From Clostridia bacterium (GTDB lineage Bacteria; Bacillota; Clostridia; Oscillospirales; CAG-272), in the NCBI GenBank assembly GCA_017411805.1, contig JAFQPI010000030.1, positions 1 to 50,833 of the forward strand: 50,833 bases of DNA, read 5' to 3'. The position numbers were made by a program, and so were the translations under genes. Below, one piece after another: positions 6,094 through 14,956 of the stretch; the stretch's first letter is position 1, and each line of letters begins with the position of its first letter. The notes beneath the pieces are model-generated. The model was not told the origin of the DNA, did no database searches, and was given only the letters and a program-made list of their open reading frames with translations.

Positions 6094-7866
6094 TTATCTG
6101 ATGGAATCTACTACGGACTGCTTGTAGCTGTAGTTGCACTTGAGAGCCTCAGCGTCAAGCCACTCTGTGAAGAGATCGGAAAGAACGCCGTCCTCAGCAT
6201 TTGCGCGCCACATGATGTCACCCTCACCGATGAAGAACATGATGTGGAAACCATACTCGGTCTCAACGATACCGGTATCGCCGTTCTTACGAGCCTCGTC
6301 GAAGCACCAGTCTTCGAAAGCTTCAACCATCTGACCCTCGTATACGTTCTCGTAAACAACGTTCGAGTCAGCGGTCTTTTCCTCACCGAGCTTTTCAAAA
6401 GCTTCCTGAGTCTTCTCACCTGCGAGGAACTCGTCAAGGATCTTCTGAGCCTCAGCCTTTGCCTTAGCCTTCTCCTCGTCTGTGATGGTCTTGCCGGTCT
6501 TGTAATCATCAAAGCTTACAAGGATATGTGCAACGTCGCGGGTCTCGGACTCGTCGAGGTGGGACTCCTTCATGAGGATGCTTACGGTATAAGTAGATTT
6601 GCTGTCGCCTTCGCTCTTGAGAAGCTTGGTTGCGCCTGCCTTGGTCTCCTTGTTGAAGAGCCACTTATCAAGCTCGGAGATCTTGGAGTCTTCTGCCTCG
6701 GGATCATAGTGAGCGTGCTCCATCTCGATAACCTTGTCGTAATCCTTTTCAGCTGTCTTGATAAGCTCTTCAAGGATCTTATCGAGGGCCTTCTCGTAAG
6801 CGTCCTTCTTGTTGTCGGGCTTCTCGTCCTCTTCCTCTTCCTCCTCGCTCTCCTCGTCGGTGGTCTCGGCGACGTAGATAGCCTTGAGGTCCTCGGCTAC
6901 CTTCTTGAGGATCTCAGCCTTGTCAGCCTCAAGCTTAGAAGCGTCGGGAAGGAGGCTCTCCTTCTCGAGGTCTTCCTTGTAATCTTCCTCGAAGGTCTCG
7001 TCAAAGAGCTCGGACATAGTGGTGTTTACGATATAGTCGATAACGAGATCGTTGAACTCATCAGCGGTCTTTGCTTCCTCAAGCTTAGCGGCGAGAGCCT
7101 GCATTGCCTTCTTTTCCTCTTCGTAAGCCTTCTTTTCATCCTCGGTAGCTTCAGCACCTGCTGCGCCGAGGGATGCGGTGAAGGTGTAGGTGAGGTAGTC
7201 AACGGTGTAGAAGGAAGCGACGTTCTCCTCAACGTACTTGGTTATAAGCTCATCGGTGATATCACCCTCGAGCTTTTCCTCGATAACCTCATAAGCGGCA
7301 TTCGAGAGATAGCTCATCTCGAGAGCCTTGCGGATATCGTTGAGATTTACGCCGTTACCATACATCATCTTGATGTATGCGCTGGTGGAGTAGAAGTTGT
7401 TTGCAGCAGCTTCCTTGATGGAGGTAAGCGAAGCATCGATGCTTTCCTTGTCCTCGTCTGTGAGCTCGATGCCGTTTGCCTTAGCGTATTCGCAAAGAAC
7501 GAGCATCTGCTTAACCTGAGAAAGAACTGCTGTGGATACACCGAAGTTCTTGATGATATCGGAGATGGTATAGTTGGTGAGACCCATCTGCTGATAGTAG
7601 TATGCGTAGGACTGTGCCTGCGAATAGATGAGGTAAGACATTACAGTTCCGCTTACGTTGAAGTTGTCTGTCTTAGCAGCACTTCTCGAACGAAGGACGA
7701 TACCTGTGTTTGCGATTACCGAAAGAAGAATGCATCCGATAATAAGGAATGCAATTGCCGATGTGGCAATGATGGTTTTGATTTTTGTGCTCTTAGGAGT
7801 AGCTTCCTGAGTGTTCTGAACAGTCTCAAGAGCTCTGTCCTGTCTGCTTCTGTTTCCTTTTCCCAT
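6094..7866 (-). CDS. Membrane-anchored parvulin-type peptidyl-prolyl isomerase (SurA/PrsA-like)
   Basis: A 590-aa protein for folding or quality control of exported proteins outside the membrane. Residues about 30-55 form one N-terminal membrane segment (TIIATSAIAFLIIGCILLSVI); the rest is extracellular, helical and very rich in Glu/Lys, with a low-complexity acidic stretch (DEESEEEEEEDEK). A PpiC/rotamase-like domain is near the C terminus: VAHILVSF starts it, and ETEYGFHIMFFI ends it, which matches the parvulin signature of a final GYHI strand. Start at 7866 follows AAAGG at 8 bases; the longer frame to 7899 has no site. It stands as its own unit between RNase J and the zinc-ribbon gene. 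Confidence 0.85.
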   Translation of the reverse strand: MGKGNRSRQDRALETVQNTQEATPKSTKIKTIIATSAIAFLIIGCILLSVIANTGIVLRSRSAAKTDNFNVSGTVMSYLIYSQAQSYAYYYQQMGLTNYTISDIIKNFGVSTAVLSQVKQMLVLCEYAKANGIELTDEDKESIDASLTSIKEAAANNFYSTSAYIKMMYGNGVNLNDIRKALEMSYLSNAAYEVIEEKLEGDITDELITKYVEENVASFYTVDYLTYTFTASLGAAGAEATEDEKKAYEEEKKAMQALAAKLEEAKTADEFNDLVIDYIVNTTMSELFDETFEEDYKEDLEKESLLPDASKLEADKAEILKKVAEDLKAIYVAETTDEESEEEEEEDEKPDNKKDAYEKALDKILEELIKTAEKDYDKVIEMEHAHYDPEAEDSKISELDKWLFNKETKAGATKLLKSEGDSKSTYTVSILMKESHLDESETRDVAHILVSFDDYKTGKTITDEEKAKAKAEAQKILDEFLAGEKTQEAFEKLGEEKTADSNVVYENVYEGQMVEAFEDWCFDEARKNGDTGIVETEYGFHIMFFIGEGDIMWRANAEDGVLSDLFTEWLDAEALKCNYSYKQSVVDSIR

Positions 7867-8037
7867 GTTATTAACCTTTCCGGCGCGGCTTGCCAACATA
7901 GGGCGGCAGGACGCGCAATTTGATTTTTATGTTCTCCGGGTACTGCCGGAGATAGACCAAGCTATATTATACTATTTTTCTCGAGTCTATATATTAATAA
8001 TCCGTAAATTTGTGAGAAATTTTCACTGAATCTTGAA

Positions 8038-9879
8038 TCAAAGATCGGTGATGAAGGGAACGATCATAGGATTTCTTCCCGTTTCGTTCATCATAAGCTT
8101 TGAAAGCTCGCGGCGGATGCGCTCCTTGATAGCCTCAAGATTGGGCTTCTTCGAGCGGTCAAGCATATCCGAAAGTATCTCAGAGGCGCGTATTCTTGCC
8201 TCGTACAGGAGATCCTCGGCATCCGGAACGTAGACGAAGCCCTTTGTTACGATCTCGGGCGGATTTACGATATATCTGGTGGTAAGATCGACTGATGCGA
8301 ATACGATCAGGATACCGTCCTCCGAGAGATGGAGTCTGTCGCGGAGCACCGCGCCTCCGACGTCTCCGACGCCGTATCCGTCAACGAGCGTTCTGCCCGC
8401 GCTGACTGTATCGGTGAATGCCGCGCGGTGTCGGCTGACAGAGAGGACTTGACCGAGCTCTCCGACGAAGATGTTCTCCGCGGGAGCGCCGAGGAAGGAT
8501 GCAATATTGCGGTTTGCCGCGAGGTGGCGGTATTCGCCGTGGATAGGCATATAGAATTTCGGCTTGACGAGCTGATAAAGGAGCTTGATCTCCTCTGCGC
8601 AAGCGTGACCCGATGCATGCAGACCGAGCTGTACCGAGTCGTGGATGACCTTGATGCCGTTGTGCGAGAGCTCGTTGATGATGCGTCCGATCAGCTTCTC
8701 GTTGCCGGGGATGGTACTCGAGGAGAAAATGACGACGTCGTTTGCCCCGAGAGTAATATCGCGGTGGTCTCCGAAGGCCATGCGGTAGAGCGCGGACATA
8801 GGCTCTCCCTGGCTGCCAGTCGATATGATCGTGATGTCGCCGGGGGCATAATGCTTAGCTTCGGTAACGTCGATGATCGCTCCGGCGGGCGGGGACATAT
8901 ATCCGAGCTCAATGGCAGCGGATACGACGTTCTGCATGCTTCTGCCGCTGAGGGCGATACGTCTGCCGTGGCGCAGAGATACGTCGATTATCTGCTGAAC
9001 GCGATGCACGTTTGAAGAGAAGGTGGATATAATGATCCTTTTTCCCTCGTTTGCCGTGAAGAGTTCCTCGAGCGTTCCGCCGACACTCTTTTCGGATGGC
9101 GTAAAACCGGGACGCTCGGCGTTGGTTGACTCGCAGAGCATCAGGGTAACGCCCTTCTTGCCAAGTTCGCCGAAGCGGGCAAGGTTGATCATTTCGCCTT
9201 CGATCGGGGAGACGTCGATCTTGAAGTCGCCTGTGTGGACGATGATTCCCGAGGGTGTATTGATCGCGAGGGCGCATGCGTCCGCGATCGAGTGATTTAC
9301 GTGGATGAACTCGGCTGCGAAAACACCGAGATGGACGGTATCTCCCGCGCTGACGACGTTGAGCTGCGGGGTGAAGGGCATGCGATGCTCCTTGAGCTTG
9401 CCCTTTATGATACCGATGGTAAGCGCCGTGCCGTAGATCGGGATATTGAAATGGCGGAGAAGGTAGGGGATTCCTCCGATATGGTCCTCGTGACCGTGGG
9501 TCAGAAGGACACCGCGGACCTTGCTTCTGTTTTCCTCGAGATAGGCGAAATTCGGAATGACGAGGTCAACGCCGGGCATATCCTCCTCGGGGAAACCGAT
9601 GCCGCAGTCGATGATTATGATATCGTCCTCGAATTCGAGCAGAGTCATATTCTTGCCGATCTCGCCAAGACCGCCGAGCGAGACGACCTTGACGCTCTTT
9701 TCATTCTTTCTCGGAGCACCGTTCTTGGGGTTTCTGACGTGGGTCTGTCTTTCGCCCTTTTTCTTTTCGGTTTTCTTTGCAGCGGGTGCTTCCTGTTTCT
9801 TTGCGGGTCTGCCGCGTTTCTTTGCGGATTCTGCTGATACGTTTTCCGCAGGGGTCGTGTTATTCTTCTTTTTAGGCAT
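8038..9879 (-). CDS. rnj: Ribonuclease J
   Basis: A 613-aa metallo-beta-lactamase/beta-CASP ribonuclease that trims and degrades RNA in the cytoplasm (5'-3' exonuclease and endonuclease in characterised Bacillota members). The zinc-binding motif HGHEDH is at about 128-133; VNHSIAD, HTGDFKID, the beta-CASP part (SGRSMQNV, STGSQGEP) and HASGH follow in order. A basic, low-complexity N-terminal tail of about 58 residues (Lys/Pro/Ala-rich) precedes the catalytic core and is longer than in Bacillus RnjA. Start at 9879 follows AAGGAG; an upstream in-frame start lacks one. A 125-base leader with a GACCGCC/GGCGGT hairpin separates gene and promoter, which could allow autoregulation. Confidence 0.95.
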   Translation of the reverse strand: MPKKKNNTTPAENVSAESAKKRGRPAKKQEAPAAKKTEKKKGERQTHVRNPKNGAPRKNEKSVKVVSLGGLGEIGKNMTLLEFEDDIIIIDCGIGFPEEDMPGVDLVIPNFAYLEENRSKVRGVLLTHGHEDHIGGIPYLLRHFNIPIYGTALTIGIIKGKLKEHRMPFTPQLNVVSAGDTVHLGVFAAEFIHVNHSIADACALAINTPSGIIVHTGDFKIDVSPIEGEMINLARFGELGKKGVTLMLCESTNAERPGFTPSEKSVGGTLEELFTANEGKRIIISTFSSNVHRVQQIIDVSLRHGRRIALSGRSMQNVVSAAIELGYMSPPAGAIIDVTEAKHYAPGDITIISTGSQGEPMSALYRMAFGDHRDITLGANDVVIFSSSTIPGNEKLIGRIINELSHNGIKVIHDSVQLGLHASGHACAEEIKLLYQLVKPKFYMPIHGEYRHLAANRNIASFLGAPAENIFVGELGQVLSVSRHRAAFTDTVSAGRTLVDGYGVGDVGGAVLRDRLHLSEDGILIVFASVDLTTRYIVNPPEIVTKGFVYVPDAEDLLYEARIRASEILSDMLDRSKKPNLEAIKERIRRELSKLMMNETGRNPMIVPFITDL

Positions 9880-10004
9880 ATATTCTCCTTTTTTGCAAAA
9901 CAAACCAAGACCTCTGGCATTTTGGCATGCCGAGGCGGTGATTTATTGAATTTTTATTTATGTATACCGCCTTATTTCCTTGGGGCGGTCAAAATCCACT
10001 CCAT

Positions 10005-10033
10005 ATTATACTACACTTCGGACGATTTGTCAA
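10005..10033 (-). promoter_or_regulatory. Promoter of RNase J
   Basis: Minus strand TTGACA, 17 bp, TATAAT, about 125 bases upstream of the start codon. Confidence 0.8.
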
Positions 10034-10085
10034 CTCTATTATGATGCACAAGCCTGCAAAAAATACATTTTAAGAGCGTACTGTA

Positions 10086-10106
10086 AAAAAATTACTGTAA
10101 TTTTTT
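10086..10106. promoter_or_regulatory. AT-rich 21-bp palindrome upstream of the AbrB-like gene
   Basis: AAAAAATTAC and GTAATTTTTT around one central T, perfect, 20 bases upstream of the -35 box at 10127. AbrB-family proteins often bind AT-rich sites of their own promoters, so this may be an operator. Confidence 0.45.
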
Positions 10107-10126
10107 AGAAATATCCTCAAAAAATG

Positions 10127-10155
10127 TTGACACGTGGCGAATTTTGTGATATAAT
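10127..10155 (+). promoter_or_regulatory. Promoter of the AbrB-like gene
   Basis: TTGACA, 17 bp, TATAAT, followed by GGAGG before the ATG at 10190. Confidence 0.88.
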
Positions 10156-10189
10156 ACCTATAACACCAAATAATAGGAGGAATTTCCAA

Positions 10190-10435
10190 ATGAAATCTAC
10201 AGGAGTAGTACGCCGCATCGACGAGCTCGGACGCATCGTGCTTCCCATCGAGATCCGCCGTTCTCTTGACATCAACGTAAAGGATCCCGTTGAAATCTTT
10301 ATTGATAACGAAAGAATCATTCTTCAGAAGTATTCTCCCTCTTGCATTTTCTGCGGAGATGCAGATAATATCGTATTCTTTAACGGTAAGAGAATCTGCT
10401 CAAAGTGCCTTGAGGAGATCAAAAACAAACTTTAA
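10190..10435 (+). CDS. AbrB/SpoVT-type transition regulator with zinc finger
   Basis: An 81-aa DNA-binding protein. Residues 1-45 are a swapped-hairpin AbrB domain (TGVVRRIDELGRIVLPIEIRR, DPVEIFIDNERIIL), which forms dimers and binds AT-rich promoter DNA. The second half carries CIFCG and CSKC, a compact zinc-finger, in place of the C-terminal domain of Bacillus AbrB. Start after AGGAGG at the usual distance. It has its own promoter and terminator. In Clostridia, relatives of this type act as global regulators of the growth-to-stationary transition; here that is inference from family. A perfect AT-rich palindrome lies upstream of its promoter. Confidence 0.92.
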   Translation: MKSTGVVRRIDELGRIVLPIEIRRSLDINVKDPVEIFIDNERIILQKYSPSCIFCGDADNIVFFNGKRICSKCLEEIKNKL

Positions 10436-10444
10436 TATAAAATC

Positions 10445-10474
10445 GGCAGACGGGATAGGTCTGCCTTTTTTATT
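10445..10474 (+). terminator. Terminator of the AbrB-like gene
   Basis: GGCAGAC, 7-base loop, GTCTGCC, then TTTTTT. Confidence 0.88.
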
Positions 10475-10497
10475 GATATGACAATAAGGAGATTTTC

Positions 10498-12942
10498 ATG
10501 AAAAGAACATTATGTGCCATTCTTGCTATGATCATGATGGTGGGAATCTGTATTTCCCCTGTCTGTGCTGCCGGTGAAGCCGGCGTAAGATTTGAGGTTG
10601 GAGAGCTTTACCGCTCTACGAACGCACTCTCAAAGCATCCCCATACCTTTGAGGCTTGGGTAACCGTTGACAAGAATGCTCCCGCAAGCGAGCTTGGCGT
10701 TATAGTGGGAAACTATAAGAACAGCACGACCCATAGCTACGGCTTTGAGATCCGAGCTGACGGCAATCCCTTCCTCTGGCTCGGATACGGCGGAGAGGGT
10801 ACCAATCAGCGTGTCTCCTTCGATAAGGTAGATCTCAGAACTGGTGAGCTTACCCACGTAGCTATCACCTTTGACACGAAAAACGCATACTGCTATATCA
10901 ACGGCGAGCTCAAGCAGACTATAGCGGGAAGATACCCCGACGTTAATATGGCGAAGACGGGCGTGCTCTGCATCGGCGGAGACCTCCGCTCCGGCAACAA
11001 GAGATATCTCAAGAACACTTTGCTTTCCTCGGTGGCGGTATTTGCAGATATGCGCACCGCGGACGAGATCAAGTCTGATATGACCAAGGTTGACACGGCT
11101 GATGCCGATCTGCTCGCGTGCTATGATCTGAAGCCTGCCGACGCAAGCCGTCTTACCGATGCTTCCGCCAATAAAAACGATCTTACCTACAACGGAACTC
11201 TTTGGGACAATCCCGGCGCTGAGGAGGACAAGGAGACCGCCGGCATGACCTTCACGAGCGAAACATACGAGCTTGCAAAGATCATCGAGACCCCGATCAA
11301 GACCCTCGAGGCGACAGTGTACTTCCCGAAGTCGATGCCCGCAAGCGAGCGCGGCGGTGTTATCATCGGTAACTATAACAGCTCGCTCCCCTGCGTCAAT
11401 TTCGAGGTCTACTCGGACGGCTCCCCGCGATTTTACGTCAAGGATAAGTCGAACACTACCTATAATATTGTTTTTGATCAGATCAACCTTTACAACGGTG
11501 AGTGGAATCATATCGCGATCGTCAGGGACGGCGCGAAGGTTATGTGCTATATCAACGGTGAGCTCAAGCAGACCGTGGCGAAGAGCGTTCCCGACGTTAT
11601 CACGACAGACGTTCATATCCTCGGCGGCGACCAGAGAAGCGGCAACGAGCAGTTCTTCCGCGGCAGACTCAAGAACGTGGCTCTTTACTCCGACGTTCGT
11701 ACAGCGGACGAGATCAAGGCTGACGTTACCTCCGCGGGCAAGGACGGAATGGTCTGCTCCTTCGAGGTTGACGGACTCAAGGATCCTACCAATATCGAAG
11801 ACAAGAGCGGAAACGGCTACAACGCCAAGCTTTTCCAGCCCTATTTCACCGAAAAGGCTCCTCTTGCGGACTATGCGTATTCCTTTGCCGTTATCGGCGA
11901 CACGCAGATCCTTGCCGTAAAATATCCCGAAAAGTTCACCGCGCTCTACGATTGGGTGCTTGATAACGTCGAAGCCAAGAAGATCAAGTACGTTCTTGGA
12001 CTCGGTGACATCACAGACGACGATACTGCGGCTGAATGGGAGCTTGCGAAGAAGAATATCACAAGAATGAACGGAATCGTTCCTTATTCACTCGTAAGAG
12101 GAAACCACGATTCGATCAATCAGATGAGAAAGTACTTCCCGATGAGCGAATTCGGCTCGACCGTAACCGGTACTTATGAGGCGAACAGCATCATCAACTC
12201 CTACCATAAATTTGCGGTAGGCGACGTTAAATACCTTCTCTTTACGCTCGATTACGGAGCTTTTGACAAGGTCCTTGATTGGGCAAGCGAGATCATCGAG
12301 GCTCATCCCGACCATAACGTCATAATCACGACTCACGCATATCTTTTCCGCGACGGTACCACTCTTGACGCGGGCGACGTCGTGCCTCCCTCGAATAAGG
12401 GCGCGCAGTATAACAACGGCGATGAAATGTGGGATAAGTTGATCAAAAAGCACGAAAATATCGTCCTCGTTCTCTCGGGTCACGACCCCTGCGACAACGT
12501 GGTCTGCACACAGACGAAGGGAGACAACGGCAATATTGTAACGCAGATGCTCATCGACCCTCAGGGCGTTGATAAGGCGCAGGGCGGCTCGGGACTCGTT
12601 GCAATGTTCTATTTCTCGGAGGACGGCAAGACACTTCAGGTTGAGTATTACTCGACCGACCGTAAGGCTTACTACCTCGAGAGTAACCAGTTCACGGTAA
12701 CCCTCGACCTTGCAGAGCCGAAGTCCGAGGAGACGACAGCAGAGGTGACAGAGCCTACCGCTACAGATCCTGTTGTTACCGATCCCGTTGTTACAGACGC
12801 GCCCGAGCAGACCGATGATCACGCAGAGGAAAAGAAGGGCTGCGGAGCGGCGGTTATATCGCCAGTCTTCATTATCGTGATTGCAACAGGCTATGTTTTG
12901 TCAAAAAGACGGGCGAATGATGATCTCGCTTTGCGAGAATGA
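10498..12942 (+). CDS. Cell-surface protein: two LamG-like domains and a metallophosphatase
   Basis: An 814-aa exported protein. A signal peptide (1-25, ending PVCAAG) is followed by two similar concanavalin/LamG-like domains (about 30-215 and 245-430; both contain FEAWVTV/LEATVYF, HVAIT/HIAIV and YINGELKQT). A calcineurin-like metallophosphatase follows from about 460: GDTQ, GLGDITDD, RGNHDS, TTHAYLF and SGHDPC carry the metal ligands. The tail is Thr/Glu/Pro-rich (VTDPVVTDAPEQ), then one C-terminal membrane segment and RR, so the enzyme is tethered outside the cell. LamG domains commonly bind glycans, which suggests hydrolysis of a phosphoester near a polysaccharide; the substrate is unknown. 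The last eight codons come from a hairpin repeat array that continues past the stop. Confidence 0.88.
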   Translation: MKRTLCAILAMIMMVGICISPVCAAGEAGVRFEVGELYRSTNALSKHPHTFEAWVTVDKNAPASELGVIVGNYKNSTTHSYGFEIRADGNPFLWLGYGGEGTNQRVSFDKVDLRTGELTHVAITFDTKNAYCYINGELKQTIAGRYPDVNMAKTGVLCIGGDLRSGNKRYLKNTLLSSVAVFADMRTADEIKSDMTKVDTADADLLACYDLKPADASRLTDASANKNDLTYNGTLWDNPGAEEDKETAGMTFTSETYELAKIIETPIKTLEATVYFPKSMPASERGGVIIGNYNSSLPCVNFEVYSDGSPRFYVKDKSNTTYNIVFDQINLYNGEWNHIAIVRDGAKVMCYINGELKQTVAKSVPDVITTDVHILGGDQRSGNEQFFRGRLKNVALYSDVRTADEIKADVTSAGKDGMVCSFEVDGLKDPTNIEDKSGNGYNAKLFQPYFTEKAPLADYAYSFAVIGDTQILAVKYPEKFTALYDWVLDNVEAKKIKYVLGLGDITDDDTAAEWELAKKNITRMNGIVPYSLVRGNHDSINQMRKYFPMSEFGSTVTGTYEANSIINSYHKFAVGDVKYLLFTLDYGAFDKVLDWASEIIEAHPDHNVIITTHAYLFRDGTTLDAGDVVPPSNKGAQYNNGDEMWDKLIKKHENIVLVLSGHDPCDNVVCTQTKGDNGNIVTQMLIDPQGVDKAQGGSGLVAMFYFSEDGKTLQVEYYSTDRKAYYLESNQFTVTLDLAEPKSEETTAEVTEPTATDPVVTDPVVTDAPEQTDDHAEEKKGCGAAVISPVFIIVIATGYVLSKRRANDDLALRE

Positions 12943-13003
12943 TGATTTGCTTCGCAAAATGATGATCTGCTATGCAGAATGATAGTTTGCCTTCGGCAAA
13001 ATG
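12916..13003 (+). repeat. Four tandem small hairpins with conserved AATGATGAT linkers
   Basis: Four units of 20-23 bases: a near-constant AATGATGAT and then a hairpin whose stem sequence changes but always pairs (CTCGC/GCGAG, TTTGC/GCAAA, TCTGC/GCAGA, TTTGCC/GGCAAA). Unit 1 encodes the C-terminal residues of the preceding protein and its stop codon lies in unit 2. Confidence 0.85.
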
Positions 13004-13015
13004 AATGAACAATAC

Positions 13016-13035
13016 GGCTGACCGATCGGTCAGCC
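13016..13035. terminator. Palindrome between convergent genes, probable bidirectional terminator
   Basis: GGCTGACCGATCGGTCAGCC is a perfect 20-bp palindrome between the ends of the surface-protein gene (+) and the next gene (-). The T-runs are weak on both sides. Confidence 0.6.
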
Positions 13036-13041
13036 GTGTTG

Positions 13042-13917
13042 TTATTGTTCGTCGAGGTATTTCATATATGCGAAATAGTTTTCGCGTATTTCTTCGGGGA
13101 GCTCATCCGGGGTAACAACTATGGCATCGTGTGCATAAGGGTGGTCATGGTCGCGCCATGCTTCTCCGAAATTGTGATGCTTGATATAATCCGAATCAAG
13201 CGGTACGGCGAAAAGACAACTGCTTAACTCCTTGGGCTTATGTTCGAGGATAACTCCGTAGCGCTTTGCCTTGTTGCCGCTTTCGTATAAAACAATGTCG
13301 CGGTTGCGGATTATATCGGGGATAGCGATGTCGTATGCATCGTAGGGAGATATAGCGTCATCTCCGTCCGGAAAAACATAGGGTACGCTGTTGTCATCTG
13401 CTTCAAGCAATACCTTCCCCGCGCCGAGCCAGCATTCGCCGAGATAGTCGGGGAATCCGTCATCGTCGCTTTCGTTGCCTGTGAAAAGATGCGTCTTTAT
13501 GATTTTGTATCTTGCTCTTTCGGTTTCTTCAGCACCTATGTCGGCGTATTCCTTGTAGTATGCGTCGATTCCCTTGAGCGCGGCTTCATAGGAAGCGCAG
13601 ATAAAGTTGAAATCTTCATTAAAACGGCCGGGAACTGTGTCCGTCCAGATCTTTACCTTGTAGACAGCATCATCAGATTTATCTAAAAAAGCTTTAAGGT
13701 TATCCTCATACCACCGTATAAATTGTCGTGCGGCATCGGCAACCTCGGGAGACGCGATTTCGGCGAAACGGAAGAGCATTTCGAGCTTTTTGTCGTATGA
13801 CGGTGCGTACATTGAGATAATATATAGCAACTCCGTCTCCGTAAAGACATGCTCTGCCTCACGAATCTTGTCCTTTAATTTTTGTGACGGTAAGAGGTGG
13901 ATGATTTCGTTGGTCAT
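13042..13917 (-). CDS. Unknown 291-aa cytoplasmic protein
   Basis: I do not recognise this family. The ATG follows GGAGG at 6 bases. The first 150 residues are mainly helical and acidic (KLKDKIREAEHVFTETELL, ADAARQFIRWYEDNLKAF); the second half is richer in aromatic residues and Asp (YVFPDGDDAISPYDAYD, HHNFGEAWRDHDHPYAHD). There is no signal peptide or membrane segment. His and Asp cluster near residues 255-275 and could bind metal, but this is only an observation. It is a single-gene unit, convergent with the surface metallophosphatase gene and separated by about 100 bp plus an inferred promoter region from the isomerase operon. Confidence 0.7.
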   Translation of the reverse strand: MTNEIIHLLPSQKLKDKIREAEHVFTETELLYIISMYAPSYDKKLEMLFRFAEIASPEVADAARQFIRWYEDNLKAFLDKSDDAVYKVKIWTDTVPGRFNEDFNFICASYEAALKGIDAYYKEYADIGAEETERARYKIIKTHLFTGNESDDDGFPDYLGECWLGAGKVLLEADDNSVPYVFPDGDDAISPYDAYDIAIPDIIRNRDIVLYESGNKAKRYGVILEHKPKELSSCLFAVPLDSDYIKHHNFGEAWRDHDHPYAHDAIVVTPDELPEEIRENYFAYMKYLDEQ

Positions 13918-14051
13918 TTTTTCCTCCGTATGTTGGTACGAGTGATATTTATATCAGTAATCTGTCAATTATACGAGGACGTCGGTCCCTACAGGCTCGT
14001 AATATTAATCGGCTAAAATGGTAGATTCTTCACTCGAACAAAATAATTGTT

Positions 14052-14954
14052 TTATATATTTGCCTCGATCATATCCGCGAGCTTTTTGAGTCTTGCGTGG
14101 AGACGGACCATATAATCCTTGTATGAAAGGGCGGTGTATGCGTACATCGTGCTGTCCTCAACGCGGTAGAGCTCGGGCTCTGCGGAGATGGGGAGGGTAG
14201 CGATGCGCGCAAGGATCTCCTCGTCCGTGAGGTCCTTGATCTTTTTCGCGCCGCCGAAGGAGGTCTCTGCGCAGATACGCTTGCGTGCAAATTCTGTCTT
14301 TGCAAGGCGGCGTGCGTCAAGCTCCCAATCCACGTTTCCGTCGAAGGGCATCAGGTGCATGTCGAATTCCGCGTCGTTGTCGTCGATATGAGTGACGGCA
14401 AGGATGTCTCCGAATTTTCCGAGCAGATCGTGCTCGTGGGCGAATTCGTTGCGGTGGCCGCTGTCATAAGTGAAGCGTACCGCGGGATGACCCTTGAGCT
14501 TTTCCATGGTTGCGAAGAGGTGCTCGATATAGACCGAGTTTTCAAGGCAGAGAAGGAAGCCGTGCTCAAGCGCGCAATCCGCCATCTTCGTCAGACGCGA
14601 AATGCCGTATTCGTTGACCTCGCCGGGATCCTTGTGTCCCCAGGTGATGTGTGCGACGCCCTTCTTGATGCCCGCCTTTGCGGCACGCTTGATCTCGCGG
14701 CAGTAGCGCGCGCAGACCTTGTCGCCAAGCTCGCCATCAAACCAGATCTCGGTGGTCTTTGCGCCGGTAAGGTGGATGTTATCTATCTCAAATCCGTATT
14801 TTTCGCAAAGCTCGACAAGCTCCTCGAGGTTGTCATCGGTGAAGCAACTCATACCGAGCGCAACGAAATCAAATCCCGCCTCCTTGATTGCGGATAATTT
14901 TTCTTCGGGCGAAAGATGTTCGCCGCCGTGAACGTACGTACCTATCTGAATCAT
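14052..14954 (-). CDS. Sugar phosphate isomerase/epimerase (TIM barrel)
   Basis: A 300-aa protein of the xylose-isomerase-like TIM-barrel family (AP endonuclease 2 fold). Metal-ligand segments are visible in order: LCLENSV (Glu), FTYDSGH (Asp and His), THIDDNDAEFDMHLMPFDGNVDW (His/Asp), and ICAETSF (Glu). These enzymes isomerise or epimerise free or phosphorylated sugars and inositols in the cytoplasm. ATG after AGGAG. Last gene of a four-gene minus-strand operon: it starts 2 bases after the GH39-like gene, so a role in processing the sugar that the glycosidase releases is a reasonable inference. It is only distantly similar to the second isomerase at 37783. Confidence 0.87.
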   Translation of the reverse strand: MIQIGTYVHGGEHLSPEEKLSAIKEAGFDFVALGMSCFTDDNLEELVELCEKYGFEIDNIHLTGAKTTEIWFDGELGDKVCARYCREIKRAAKAGIKKGVAHITWGHKDPGEVNEYGISRLTKMADCALEHGFLLCLENSVYIEHLFATMEKLKGHPAVRFTYDSGHRNEFAHEHDLLGKFGDILAVTHIDDNDAEFDMHLMPFDGNVDWELDARRLAKTEFARKRICAETSFGGAKKIKDLTDEEILARIATLPISAEPELYRVEDSTMYAYTALSYKDYMVRLHARLKKLADMIEANI

Positions 14955-14956
14955 TT

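Noticed and set aside
6244-7923. Long open frame (about 559 codons) antisense to the foldase gene
   Set aside because: It is a by-product of the Glu/Lys-rich codon usage of the real gene, has no ribosome site, and its leucine/valine-rich translation matches no protein type.
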